From JAJCYL01 sp965206015 (GTDB lineage Bacteria; Bacteroidota; Bacteroidia; Cytophagales; Cyclobacteriaceae), in the NCBI GenBank assembly GCA_965206015.1, contig CBDBIW010000010.1, positions 335,102-399,101 of the forward strand: a stretch of 64,000 bases of DNA, read 5' to 3'. How positions within the stretch are numbered: position 1 is the first letter of the stretch; each line of letters opens with the position of its first letter. A program made the translations under genes and the position numbers. This document shows, one piece after another, positions 36,721-45,181 of this stretch. The notes below the pieces were generated by a model. That model was not told the DNA's origin, made no database searches, and worked only from the letters and a program-made list of their open reading frames with translations.

Positions 36721-38196
36721 ATGATGTCACCTAAGCAGTTTTATTTCAGTTTGATCTTCGCCTCATCATTTGGAGGATTGATTGCATTAGCAGGTTTTCA
36801 CATTTTAGCGGACGAAGAAAAAGATATAACATCCTTCGACCAGGTCCAACCTGTCAAATTCACCAGTAATTTTGATACTGCCTCAATCACTGTACCGGAA
36901 GGTCTCAATTTTGTCTACGCTGCAGAAACAACAATGCCTTCGGTTGTACACATACGCTCTACATACAATGGGTCAGGCAGCACCGCCCGAAACCCATTAG
37001 ATGACATGTTTAAGGATTATTTCGGTGATCGATTTCGTGACCGGGGCAGAGAACAGAGAAGAGGAAGATCAACAGGTTCGGGTGTAATCATTTCTAATGA
37101 CGGATACATTGTTACAAACAATCATGTAATTGAACATGCCGATGAAATTGAGGTTTTACTCAATGACAATAGGTCTTACCCTGCTAAAATTGTCGGTACA
37201 GACCCAACTACAGATCTTGCTTTACTGAAGGTTGAAGAAAGTGGTCTGCCATATCTTACGTTCGGCAATTCAGACGATGTTAGAATCGGTGAATGGGTAC
37301 TCGCTGTCGGGAATCCCTTCGAATTTCGTGCCACAGTGACGGCTGGAATTGTGAGTCAAAAAGCCAGGAATATCAACATTTTGAGAGGAGCCGATTTCAG
37401 CATAGAAGCATTTATTCAAACTGATGCTGCTGTAAATCCCGGTAATAGCGGTGGAGCTTTGGTTGATTTAAGAGGCAACCTCGTTGGAATAAATACCGCC
37501 ATTGCTACTCATACTGGTTCATTTGAAGGGTACTCCTTTGCGGTTCCAGCATCACTGGTTAAGAAAGTGATGGATGATTTACTTGAATTTGGTGTGGTTC
37601 AAAGAGCTCTTCTGGGAGTCAGTATCGTAAATGTCACGGCCGAGTTGGCAGCAGATCAGGGTCTGGATGTATTGGCGGGTGTTTTTATTGCCCGGGTAAA
37701 TAAGGGCAGTGCTGCTGATGATGCTGGCATAGAAGAAGGCGACGTAATTATTGAAGTAGGCAACGTAGAGGTAAAAAATGTTTCTGAACTACAGGAGCAA
37801 ATTGCCAGAAAACGTCCCGGGGACAAAGTCTTGGTGAAGTATATTCGTGACGGACGAGAAAAAACGGTCAATACCACTTTGAAAAACACAATGGGTAATA
37901 CTCAAATTGTTGAAGCTAAAAATTCAGTGGTGGTTGAGGGAGCGACTTTTGAAGATGTATCGAATGAGGAGAAAGAAAAATTGGATATTGATGGTGGAGC
38001 CAAACTGATTGACACAGGAGATGGTAAATGGAAAGACGCTGGTATCGACGAAGGGTTTATAGTCACTAGTATTGACAAGAAGTCCATTGATAACGTTCAG
38101 GATCTTAGAAATGCGTTCTTGAATAAGAGTGGTGGAACATTGATTGAAGGTGTTTACGCCAATGGGGAAGAGGCATTCTATGGCATTGGGTGGTGA
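36721..38196 (+). CDS. degP: Do-family serine endopeptidase (DegP/HtrA)
   Basis: 491 residues. Hydrophobic N-terminus (FSLIFASSFGGLIALAGFHI) acts as anchor or signal. Catalytic triad His135 (NNHVIEHADEI), Asp165 (DPTTDLALLKV) and Ser243 (NPGNSGGAL). Two PDZ domains follow (LLGVSIVNVTAE with ADDAGIEEGDVIIEV, and WKDAGIDEGFIVTSI). Periplasmic quality-control protease. Ends with TGA after GIGW. The 120-base upstream gap is AT-rich and holds no recognised promoter of certainty. Confidence 0.95.
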   Translation: MMSPKQFYFSLIFASSFGGLIALAGFHILADEEKDITSFDQVQPVKFTSNFDTASITVPEGLNFVYAAETTMPSVVHIRSTYNGSGSTARNPLDDMFKDYFGDRFRDRGREQRRGRSTGSGVIISNDGYIVTNNHVIEHADEIEVLLNDNRSYPAKIVGTDPTTDLALLKVEESGLPYLTFGNSDDVRIGEWVLAVGNPFEFRATVTAGIVSQKARNINILRGADFSIEAFIQTDAAVNPGNSGGALVDLRGNLVGINTAIATHTGSFEGYSFAVPASLVKKVMDDLLEFGVVQRALLGVSIVNVTAELAADQGLDVLAGVFIARVNKGSAADDAGIEEGDVIIEVGNVEVKNVSELQEQIARKRPGDKVLVKYIRDGREKTVNTTLKNTMGNTQIVEAKNSVVVEGATFEDVSNEEKEKLDIDGGAKLIDTGDGKWKDAGIDEGFIVTSIDKKSIDNVQDLRNAFLNKSGGTLIEGVYANGEEAFYGIGW

Positions 38197-38889
38197 CAAA
38201 TATTTCTTCGAAAATTTGTTTATTCTTTCCACTTGCTATCTTTAAACTGAAAGAATCACCAAACAATTCAATCCCACGTCTATTTTGGCACATGAATCCT
38301 CTACAAGAATAAATTGAGACCAATCTCAAAAACAAATTGGGCAATCCCGTTCAACGCACCAGCACCCATAAAATAGTTCAATGCCGGTTCGATAGCTATA
38401 AAATCGTTAAGCAAAACAGCGTAACCCGTTTATCAATTGAAACTGCCGGAATTTGCGCTTCCCTCAAAATCACCGCCTTGACCGAAAAATTGATAAAAGG
38501 TCCCGAGGTAGAAAACTCCCTTTACATAAAATATATTATGTTTCTAGAATAAACAACCAGAAAATCGAGAAAAAGCTGCAATTCCGGCACTAATTCCCTC
38601 CTGGGATTTATGGTTATCCACATTGAACAGGAAAAAAACAAAAACAGAAACAGGCTAGCAGTAATCCCGTGGATCTGGCAAAAAAAGGCCAATAGGGAAA
38701 AGAAAAAAAGAGGGGAAAAGGGAAAAGGAAGAAATATTCGGCCGTTATTTATAATAATACTTGCTTTGGATAACTGGTTCAAGCCGGCCGGGCGGGCAGG
38801 GTCTGGGGGGTAGACAGAATTTGGATTTTGACTACATCAAAAAACGGCAGAATGTAGACAATTAGGGCTCAAGTCTTAAAGCATGGGGG
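38197..38889. other. Long non-coding stretch before the mobile junction
   Basis: About 690 bases with no credible gene on either strand. 38620-38740 is unusually purine-rich on the plus strand (runs of A and G), and 38780-38815 is a GC-rich patch ending GGGGGGTAG. Probably decayed sequence between host genes and the mobile-element cluster. Confidence 0.5.
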
Positions 38890-39108
38890 CTAAGCAAAAA
38901 TGAGGGCTACTATGCCCCGGAATTGAGTCCTGAAAGCTTTGATTTTGCCATTGAAATTTTCGGCCAGTGAATTGGTATTCCTGTGGATGAAGTAGTTGAG
39001 TATTTTGTCCTGATGTGCCTGTATGGAATTGGCTGCTATAATAAAAGGATCAAATTCATATTCATTTACTTTCTGGTACCATTTGTTGGCTTTTCTTTTA
39101 TGAGGCAT
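38890..39108 (-). pseudogene. Transposase C-terminal fragment (ISL3/ISAon1-like)
   Basis: The 72-residue frame reads DPFIIAANSIQAHQDKILNY and FIHRNTNSLAENFNGKIKAF then RTQFRGI, the C-terminal DDE region of ISL3/ISAon1-type transposases (RNTNxxAExFNxKIK...RxQFRG). The N-terminal two thirds and the last helix are missing. Not functional. Confidence 0.8.
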
Positions 39109-39120
39109 CTTTAGACTATA

Positions 39121-39189
39121 TTTGTATAGAACTATACCGTATTATGTATACAACTATACAAATACGGTATAGTTTACGGTATAGTTTTT
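39121..39189. repeat. Nested AT-rich inverted repeats
   Basis: AACTATACCGTATT (39130-39143) and AATACGGTATAGTT (39161-39174) form a perfect 14-bp inverted repeat; TTTGTATAG (39121-39129) pairs with CTATACAAA (39154-39162); a third copy TACGGTATAGTTTTT sits at 39175-39189. It could be an IS end, a MITE-like relic or a regulator site. The remaining bases to 39297 show no gene. Confidence 0.75.
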
Positions 39190-39297
39190 CCTCTATTTTT
39201 CATAAAATCTGTCCGAAGGACGCCCTATTTTTTGTTTTCTTTTTCATTTTAATTCATTTCCAATACAGGCCTTTTAAGTGACGATCTAATCAAAATG

Positions 39298-39321
39298 TTG
39301 ACATACTCTCCGAGCTAAAGC
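39298..39321. repeat. 24-bp IS200/IS605-type end, copy A
   Basis: The 24 bases starting TTGACATACTCTCCGAGC are identical to 41471-41494, where they follow a tnpB C-terminal remnant. On the minus strand they end in AGTATGTCAA, as expected at an IS605 right end. Here no tnpB sequence adjoins, so it is an isolated end. Confidence 0.75.
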
Positions 39322-39458
39322 GGACAAGTATGGATGGGGGTTTTGCCTAAAATTGTCATAACCTTATTTTAATTTTTCAATGTCTTTTTTTATATCTTGG
39401 TCTTTATTTTATATCTTTGAAAAGAAAAAACACAAGATCATGAGAAAAAATTACCCAA

Positions 39459-40631
39459 TTGTTCTTTTTAATTTTATCAATCGTCACTTTTAATGGCTGT
39501 AAGGAAAATAATTCTATCCTTCCCAAGGATATTGAAATTCCAGTTGGACAAATGAATTTAGAGCAAAAGAGAGCTTATCTCAGAACACATCTAAGTGAAA
39601 TAGGTGCAACAATTTTACAGCTTTCTGAAGAATCTGATTTCAGGCATCTTGTCTATAGTGAAATTGCTAAACAATTTGATGATGACCATAACGTTTTAGT
39701 CAAAACTCTGATTAAAGAGTTGTCATTGATAAACCCTGATTTAGTTGTTCAATTAAAACAGGTAGAACCATCATTATTGAAGTTTAGAGATATTGAAGAT
39801 GAAAACCATTATCCACAAGTTTATATTCCAAATTTTGAACAAGTAGCGAACCTAAAATTTAGGAGCGGAAGGACAAGAAATGATGAAAAAGTGGTAATAG
39901 TCCTTTATGATGGGGATGAAACCAGAGAAACATTTCCTGGTTATACTTTAGGGTCGGATGAAAATTTAATTGAATTAGGTGTGCAAATTGACGAAGAATT
40001 TGCACAAGAGAATGAAGTATGGATTATTTCGTTAAACGAAACTGTTGATAATAATGGAGAGTTGCCAGATATTAGTTATTCAGATAATAATACTCGAGTA
40101 ATTTCAAGTGGAAGGACAAAGGCTCTATTACCTCTGGTAGATTTTTATGACATGAAAATGAAATGCCGACACGAAAGTTGGGCGTCAGGAAAAAGTGAGG
40201 TGTCAGTGATACGTGTTTGTTCCTGGTTTTCAGCGAGGGACCCACAAACCAATGAAATAGGAATTTATAATGGAATTGGGGATACTCATGGGGATGGTAG
40301 TTTGATTAAGAAATTCAAAAGAAAATGGAAAAATGACTGGAAGTCAATTGAATGGACTTATTGGCACGAGAATGGTGACAAGGATGACAGATGGGATGAT
40401 ATTGATGGAGACTATCTGGTATACTGCATGTTTGAAGCAGATAACTGGCCCACGGGACTACGAACTGCTTGGAATGGCCCTCCTGGTACAGGTGGGGATT
40501 TTGACCGATTCCGATTTAGATACAGATCGGCTGATCCCCTTTATGCAACTGGTTCTATCTATCGGGGAGAGGCTTCTTCCTATTCTATAGTTGCTAGATG
40601 TATGGAATTTACTACAAGTTTCACTCAATAA
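39459..40631 (+). CDS. Lipoprotein of unknown function, start out of frame
   Basis: About 390 residues. FFLILSIVTFNGCKEN is a lipobox-type signal (Cys after VTFNG). The natural start ATG 39440 (MRK...) is one base out of frame: an A6 run at 39445-39450 would need to be A5 to give MRKITQLFFLILS. The listed start is TTG 39459. The mature protein has an N-terminal helical part and a Trp/Asp-rich C-terminal half (EWTYWHENGDKDDRWDDIDG). No recognised family. Confidence 0.65.
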   Translation: MFFLILSIVTFNGCKENNSILPKDIEIPVGQMNLEQKRAYLRTHLSEIGATILQLSEESDFRHLVYSEIAKQFDDDHNVLVKTLIKELSLINPDLVVQLKQVEPSLLKFRDIEDENHYPQVYIPNFEQVANLKFRSGRTRNDEKVVIVLYDGDETRETFPGYTLGSDENLIELGVQIDEEFAQENEVWIISLNETVDNNGELPDISYSDNNTRVISSGRTKALLPLVDFYDMKMKCRHESWASGKSEVSVIRVCSWFSARDPQTNEIGIYNGIGDTHGDGSLIKKFKRKWKNDWKSIEWTYWHENGDKDDRWDDIDGDYLVYCMFEADNWPTGLRTAWNGPPGTGGDFDRFRFRYRSADPLYATGSIYRGEASSYSIVARCMEFTTSFTQ

Positions 40632-40756
40632 AAGAAGGATAGCTGAGTGGAAACTATTTGGGATCGTAATAGCAAACGGGCAAAAAACAATGCTCCGAGT
40701 TTTCTATTCGATCCAAACAAGCCGAAATACGAGCATTATGTTCAATAATTCAATTC

Positions 40757-41443
40757 ATGAAGAACCTCGTTTTTTTATTACTGCTCGAGTCTCTCACGTT
40801 TAAAAATGCACTTTCCCAAGAGGAAGATAGCAAAGAGAAACTCATCAATATCCAACCTACTTTTGGTCTTACCTGGCGTATCGGCATTATGAACTTCTTC
40901 AACTTTGGTTACAAAGAACCGAATTTTAGAGGCCAACCTTTTCTTGAGGAAAGGAATACACAGGGAATTAGCTATACCCCTGGAATACAATTGAATTCTT
41001 ATCCATGGAATTTAGGATTTGAATACCAAATGGGTTTACGATACGATCATCTATACCACTCTTATGAAAATTCTTCATGCCAATTAGTACAACCAAATTT
41101 TTGCGTTTTTGTACCCGAATATGTCAAGTCTTTTCTTGTGGACCACCATTTCAATATATACAAATCTATAAGATGGCTTTCCAGAAAAGGTAATGAGAAA
41201 ACTTATCTGTTAGGCATAGGGATTACAATTGTAAATGCAGGAAAGGACTATACTGTCAGTGGAAGGACATTTGATGCGCAATACACTTCTTATAATATCT
41301 TCGTTTCGATCCCTATTCTCAAGCAGTTTTATCTTGAACCCAAGATCAATTACATACCTTCTGGTTTTCCTCAGAACCCCTCCAATGAATTGATGAGCTA
41401 TAGCATAAGAGTCTATTATCGGTTCAACTCACAGAATAGGTGA
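40757..41443 (+). CDS. Exported beta-barrel-like protein, 228 aa
   Basis: Signal peptide MKNLVFLLLLESLTFKNALSQ, then alternating hydrophobic/aromatic strands (GLTWRIGIMNFFNFGY, WNLGFEYQMGLRYDHLYH, YLLGIGITIVNAG, SYSIRVYYRFN) with a terminal aromatic-rich strand, as in small outer-membrane barrels. No named family. It follows the lipoprotein gene with a 125-base gap containing nothing recognised; both genes lie between the two IS605-type ends. Confidence 0.65.
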   Translation: MKNLVFLLLLESLTFKNALSQEEDSKEKLINIQPTFGLTWRIGIMNFFNFGYKEPNFRGQPFLEERNTQGISYTPGIQLNSYPWNLGFEYQMGLRYDHLYHSYENSSCQLVQPNFCVFVPEYVKSFLVDHHFNIYKSIRWLSRKGNEKTYLLGIGITIVNAGKDYTVSGRTFDAQYTSYNIFVSIPILKQFYLEPKINYIPSGFPQNPSNELMSYSIRVYYRFNSQNR

Positions 41444-41470
41444 TAGGTAGGTGTGTAAGTCAGGGGGCTT

Positions 41471-41584
41471 TTGACATACTCTCCGAGCTAAAGCTACAGG
41501 AGAATCTTGTTCTACGCACAGGCTAATGCCTCACGTTGGTGAACACCGGCCTTTGCCCCTGCCAGTATGTTTTTTGCAGTGTTA
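41471..41584 (-). pseudogene. tnpB: tnpB C-terminus plus IS200/IS605 right end (copy B)
   Basis: On the minus strand, NNTAKNILAGAKAGVHQ followed by REALACA and TAG (41512-41514) matches the TnpB C-terminal NxAKNILAxG motif. The remaining 41471-41511, ending with the 24-bp sequence shared with 39298-39321, would be the right end and the tail of the guide-RNA region. The rest of tnpB is cut off by the IS630 element and the prophage end. Confidence 0.75.
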
Positions 41585-42658
41585 TTAATAAGAGCATTAT
41601 TTAGTTCTTATTATTTTTATTTATTGTATCTTTACTATATGAAAACAAAGGTAAAGAAGCTCAAAAACAAACAAGCACAAGAGGAGACACGGTTTAGAGT
41701 AGCAGAATATTTGCGAAAGAAGTTAGGGACACAAAAGCAAGCCAGTATTGTTTTTGGAATAACAGAGCCAGGGGTGAACAAGATTTGGGCTATTTATAAG
41801 CAAGGAGGAAAAAGAGCTTTAAGGAGTAAAAAACGAGGAGTTCAAGGAGGTAATAAGTTAAAGAAAGACCAAGCTTATCAAGTGCGTCAGTTAATCAAGG
41901 ACAAATTACCAGATCAGTTGAAGCTCCCTTTTGGTTTATGGACCCGAGAAGCAGTACAACAACTCATTGCTATAAAGTATGGCGTAGAATTATCCCGTTG
42001 GCAAGTGGGTCGTTATTTAAAGAAATGGGGATATACACCTCAGAAGCCTATAAAAAAAGCTTTTGAACAAAAACCTGAAAAGGTTCAAAAGTGGTTGGAG
42101 CAAGAGTATCCATCTATAAAAAGGCGAGCTGTCCGAGAGAAAGCTGTTATTTACTTTGGAGATGAAACAGGCTGTAGAAGCACCCATCAAGCAGGGAGGA
42201 GTTATGCACCAAAAGGAAAAACACCGATGATTATGGCAACAGGAAAACGCTTTACAGTCCATATGATTTCTGCTATTAGCAATAGAGGTCATTTACAATT
42301 CATGTTGATGGATGCAGGATTTAATAGCGAAGTGTTTCAAACCTTTTTAGAGCAAATGATAAAATACAGTAAACAAAAAGTGTTCTTTATCACAGACAAT
42401 CATCCCGCCCATAAAACTAAAAAGCTAAACCAATGGCTGGAAGACAATAAAAAAAAGATTGAGGTATTGTTCATCCCTGCTTATTCACCTGAACTGAACC
42501 CACAAGAATACCTAAACCAAGATTTGAAAACAAATATCATAGGAAAGAAAAGGGCTATAAACAAAGAACAGCTCAAAAAAAACATCAATAATTTTATGAG
42601 CAAAAGAAAAAAGGATAAACCTCAAGTGAAAAAATATTTTCATCATAGGCACGCTCAG
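41585..42658 (+). mobile_element. IS630-family insertion sequence, copy 1 (1074 bp)
   Basis: Defined by comparison with copy 2: the shared sequence runs from TTAATAAGAGC to CACGCTCAG, flanked on both sides by TA (41583-41584 and 42659-42660), the TA target duplication of the IS630/Tc1 group. Imperfect terminal similarity (GAGC near both ends). It sits at the very edge of the tnpB remnant. Confidence 0.88.
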
Positions 42659-42664
42659 TATTAA
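41639..42664 (+). CDS. IS630-family transposase, copy 1
   Basis: About 341 residues from ATG 41639 (MKTKVKKLKNKQAQ). Helix-turn-helix N-terminus (KQASIVFGITEPGVNKIW), winged helix (GYTPQKPIKKAF), and DDE catalytic residues in YFGDETGCRS, FITDNHPAHKTKKL and YSPELNPQEYLNQDL. The reading frame leaves the element: the stop TAA is formed by flanking bases (CAG TAT TAA). It differs from copy 2 at only a few residues (for example EPG versus ERG, VREK versus VPEK). Confidence 0.93.
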   Translation: MKTKVKKLKNKQAQEETRFRVAEYLRKKLGTQKQASIVFGITEPGVNKIWAIYKQGGKRALRSKKRGVQGGNKLKKDQAYQVRQLIKDKLPDQLKLPFGLWTREAVQQLIAIKYGVELSRWQVGRYLKKWGYTPQKPIKKAFEQKPEKVQKWLEQEYPSIKRRAVREKAVIYFGDETGCRSTHQAGRSYAPKGKTPMIMATGKRFTVHMISAISNRGHLQFMLMDAGFNSEVFQTFLEQMIKYSKQKVFFITDNHPAHKTKKLNQWLEDNKKKIEVLFIPAYSPELNPQEYLNQDLKTNIIGKKRAINKEQLKKNINNFMSKRKKDKPQVKKYFHHRHAQY

Positions 42665-42730
42665 ATCGTCTCATTCGGAATGTCAAAAATTCTCATTCAG
42701 AATGTGACGTTCTGAATGAGAATTTTGTTT
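42661..42730. repeat. Repeat-rich candidate terminus of the Mu-like prophage
   Basis: Arms ATTCTCATTCAGAA (42689-42702) and TTCTGAATGAGAAT (42710-42723) form a perfect 14-bp inverted repeat around 7 bases; an additional related copy TCTCATTCGGAATGTC lies at 42669-42684. Three related 14-16-bp units near the end of a transposable phage resemble transposase-binding end sites; a strong hairpin terminator for the convergent side is an alternative. The exact terminus was not fixed. Confidence 0.5.
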
Positions 42731-42841
42731 GGGGAATAGCACAATCAGAAGATAGCTGAAAATCGGACAACCCGGCAATAGTACAAATTCTGTTTTCACC
42801 CGTTTTTACCCGGACAGCCTCAACTGCCCTTTTCTTTGGGG

Positions 42842-43663
42842 TTACATCTGATAATTAGTGGTGAGTACCTCTATTTTCTTTTTTCCAGGCTTACCGGAGC
42901 CCTGGTTTACGCGGACTACCTTCTCTAACTTTTGGGTATTCCAACCGAATTGCCTGGCATACTTTGTCAGTACGTCACCTGGGTAACTGGACAACAAAAA
43001 CCTTCCCTTAACCTCTGAAAGCGTTTCCAAAAGCATTTCAAAGTCCTCCCTGGTATAGCCATCGTAGTGCCCGCAGTTGGAGTTGTAATAGGGCGGGTCT
43101 ATATAGTGGAAGGCGTTTTCATGATCCCGCGAGCGTATGATTCGTAAGGCATCGGTATTTTCTATCTGCACGTTTTGGATACGTTCAGCGTATTTTATGG
43201 TAAAATTATCACGTTTATTAGCGATGTTTATACTAGTGGTTGCCTTGCTGGTTTTATCATATCCGAAGGGACCATCGAGTATGGAGCAAAAGGACTGAGC
43301 GGCTAACACCCAGACCGCCCAGGCCCTCTTAGCCCGTGTAAACAGGTGCGGATTGTTATACACCACCGTAGCATCGCTATGCATAGAGCGGCTGTGCAGG
43401 CTGATCCTTACCATTTTTTCGAGTTCTACAAATTCATTTTGGACGCACTCGTAGAAATTGATAAGCTCTCTGTTGGTATCGTTAATGACTTCAATCTTGC
43501 CTGGTTCTTTTGCCCAAAACACCGCCCCACCACCGACAAATGGTTCTGTATAGGTAGTATGCTCCGGTATCCATGGCAATATGTGCCTTAGCATCTTTTG
43601 TTTACCACCATAATAACTGATGGGTGTCTTTAGCTTTTCTGTTTTATTTTGTTCAATTTTCAT
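42842..43663 (-). CDS. D12-class DNA adenine methylase
   Basis: About 273 residues from ATG 43663 (MKIEQNKTEK); in-frame ATGs at 43669, 43696 and 43717 would extend it. Motif I is in TYTEPFVGGGAVFW, the Dam-type start PISYYGGKQKML precedes it, and motif IV YIDPPYYNSNCGH is intact. It methylates adenine-N6, probably GATC or a related site. It is the last gene at the phage end, the position of com/mom in Mu, so it likely protects phage DNA from host restriction. Confidence 0.92.
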   Translation of the reverse strand: MKIEQNKTEKLKTPISYYGGKQKMLRHILPWIPEHTTYTEPFVGGGAVFWAKEPGKIEVINDTNRELINFYECVQNEFVELEKMVRISLHSRSMHSDATVVYNNPHLFTRAKRAWAVWVLAAQSFCSILDGPFGYDKTSKATTSINIANKRDNFTIKYAERIQNVQIENTDALRIIRSRDHENAFHYIDPPYYNSNCGHYDGYTREDFEMLLETLSEVKGRFLLSSYPGDVLTKYARQFGWNTQKLEKVVRVNQGSGKPGKKKIEVLTTNYQM

Positions 43664-43720
43664 GTTCATTCTCAATTTGGTTTTTGTTTTTGTCATATAA
43701 AAAAGTACACCAAACACTAT

Positions 43721-43948
43721 TTAGACTCTCCGGTAGAGGTATGGCCTCAATGGGTGGGGAGTTGTGTCTGGTGCACTAAACTCATTAAGTTCCTGTTCGG
43801 GGCCGGGCAGCCTGTTGGGGCTTTTTTTTATTACATTTTTCGGTTCTGCTTTTAAGCAGCGAGAGTGCTTCTTTTCAACCCTGTTAAGACACGCCCTGAA
43901 CCATGCCTCTCTTGCTGCTGCGAGTCCGGAGGTGTCTTCTGCGGTGGT
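43721..43948 (-). other. Stop-free 75-codon stretch downstream of the tail fibre
   Basis: Directly after the fibre gene's TAG (43949-43951) the same frame stays open for 75 codons (TTAEDTSGLAAAREAWFR, then ACLNRVEKKHSRCLKAE) to TAA 43721. It contains no ATG. It could be an extension reached by amber readthrough or the remains of a small gene. The plus strand holds nothing convincing. Confidence 0.35.
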
Positions 43949-44782
43949 CTATTGCAGGTCCCTGATAAAGTTCCCGGGCAGGGCCACCTCTACTGTAGTG
44001 AGCATATGATGTGAACCGGTTGCGCGGAAGGTTAAGGTGCAGTTACCCCCGGACCAAACGGCAGATACGCTCATCGAGCCACTATTAAATATATCATGGC
44101 CACTTAATTGTGCTGTACCCTCTTGAAAATGTCTAAAAACCAAAATTCCATGCCTTCGATACTCCGGGTAATAATTTCCCGTACAGATTGCTGTATACTT
44201 TATATAGCTTGTCCGGTAGACCTGACCAGGCTCAGTAGCTCTCTGAAAGGTGTATACAACTGGTTGTGACAACCCCCGGGTTTCCTTAGAGCCGAATTGC
44301 ACACGGGTAGCCATTTTCAACTGGTTTCCTCCGCCCAGTCCTACCTGCGCTTTGGTCACGCCGTGGGGATTGGGATTGTTTGTGCGGTTGACGTGGGTGT
44401 TGATGAGCCCGACCAGTGTGTTGTAGGCGTTTTGGTCGTCATTGAGTGCCTGAGCGAGTTCGTTGAGTGTATCCAGGGCGGTGGGTGCATTATCGATCAG
44501 TTGCGAAATGGCTGTTGCTACTTTTTGGTCCACTTCTCTGCTCAGGGCCGGTACGCTGGCCAGGCGTGTGAGGGCGATGATCGCCTGCCTGGTGCGCTGG
44601 GGTGTCATCAGTTGAATATTGCTATTGCCTTCTTCGGCTTCGGTCTGGTTGGCCCGTCTGAGGTTCAAGTCCGGGTCGGTTTGGTGCCGGAAGCTCTCGA
44701 AAAGGTTGGAGAAATCCTGTGCGTCGGGGGTGGCTCCGTTTTGGAAAGTTTCTTCTAATTGCTTTCTTGTTTTGATGGTCAT
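43949..44782 (-). CDS. Phage tail fibre/collar-type protein
   Basis: 277 residues. The middle carries typical tail-fibre phrases: NAPTALDTLNELAQALNDD and NPNPHGVTKAQVGLGG. The N-terminus (TRKQLEETFQNGATPDAQDF and NLFESFRHQ) is a Bacteroidota phage attachment form, and the C-terminal ~110 residues, rich in aromatics and beta strands, should be the receptor-binding part. Next to the baseplate genes as expected. Confidence 0.82.
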   Translation of the reverse strand: MTIKTRKQLEETFQNGATPDAQDFSNLFESFRHQTDPDLNLRRANQTEAEEGNSNIQLMTPQRTRQAIIALTRLASVPALSREVDQKVATAISQLIDNAPTALDTLNELAQALNDDQNAYNTLVGLINTHVNRTNNPNPHGVTKAQVGLGGGNQLKMATRVQFGSKETRGLSQPVVYTFQRATEPGQVYRTSYIKYTAICTGNYYPEYRRHGILVFRHFQEGTAQLSGHDIFNSGSMSVSAVWSGGNCTLTFRATGSHHMLTTVEVALPGNFIRDLQ

Positions 44783-44793
44783 AGTCGTACTAT

Positions 44794-45147
44794 TTAGATA
44801 ATGGTTTGAAATTCAATTGTTTTTCCTGCGGTTTTCACCTTGTCCAGGTGGAGTTTGATCTTGTTTCTGACCTCTGGCAGGTCGGGGGCTAATATTTTTA
44901 TGGTGCCGTTCTGCGATACGGTTCCTACTTCTATTTTCATGTGAGAGTCCTGAAGCTTGTGTTGCAAACTTTCTGCTTGCGAATTATGATTCAACTCGTT
45001 AACCGCCTGTTTTCTTAGCAGAAAGATCTGGTCAAAGAGTTGTTTTAAAGGATAGCACCACACGGCAATGAGGTGTTCCTGCCACTGTCTGCGCCAGTGC
45101 GGCGGCAGGGCCTGTTGAATGAAAGCATCATAATCGATTGTATACAT
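44794..45147 (-). CDS. Small tail/baseplate-associated protein, 117 aa
   Basis: Unrecognised. It starts MYTIDYDAFIQQALPPHWRR, has a Trp-rich N-terminal half and a mixed C-terminal half (IEVGTVSQNGTIKI). It sits directly after baseplate J and before the fibre, the place of gp48/tail protein I in Mu-like phages, so a baseplate role is inferred from position. Confidence 0.65.
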   Translation of the reverse strand: MYTIDYDAFIQQALPPHWRRQWQEHLIAVWCYPLKQLFDQIFLLRKQAVNELNHNSQAESLQHKLQDSHMKIEVGTVSQNGTIKILAPDLPEVRNKIKLHLDKVKTAGKTIEFQTII

Positions 45148-45181
45148 TCTGTTCCATTTAATTTATAACGTTGTTGTGGTG

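Noticed and set aside
38522..38813. Overlapping frames on both strands of the purine-rich stretch
   Set aside because: Low-complexity Lys/Arg or Phe/Ser-rich translations produced by A/G runs.
44297..44758. 153-residue plus-strand frame opposite the tail fibre
   Set aside because: Antisense to a clearly recognisable fibre gene, without any family motif; a by-product of GC-rich codon use.
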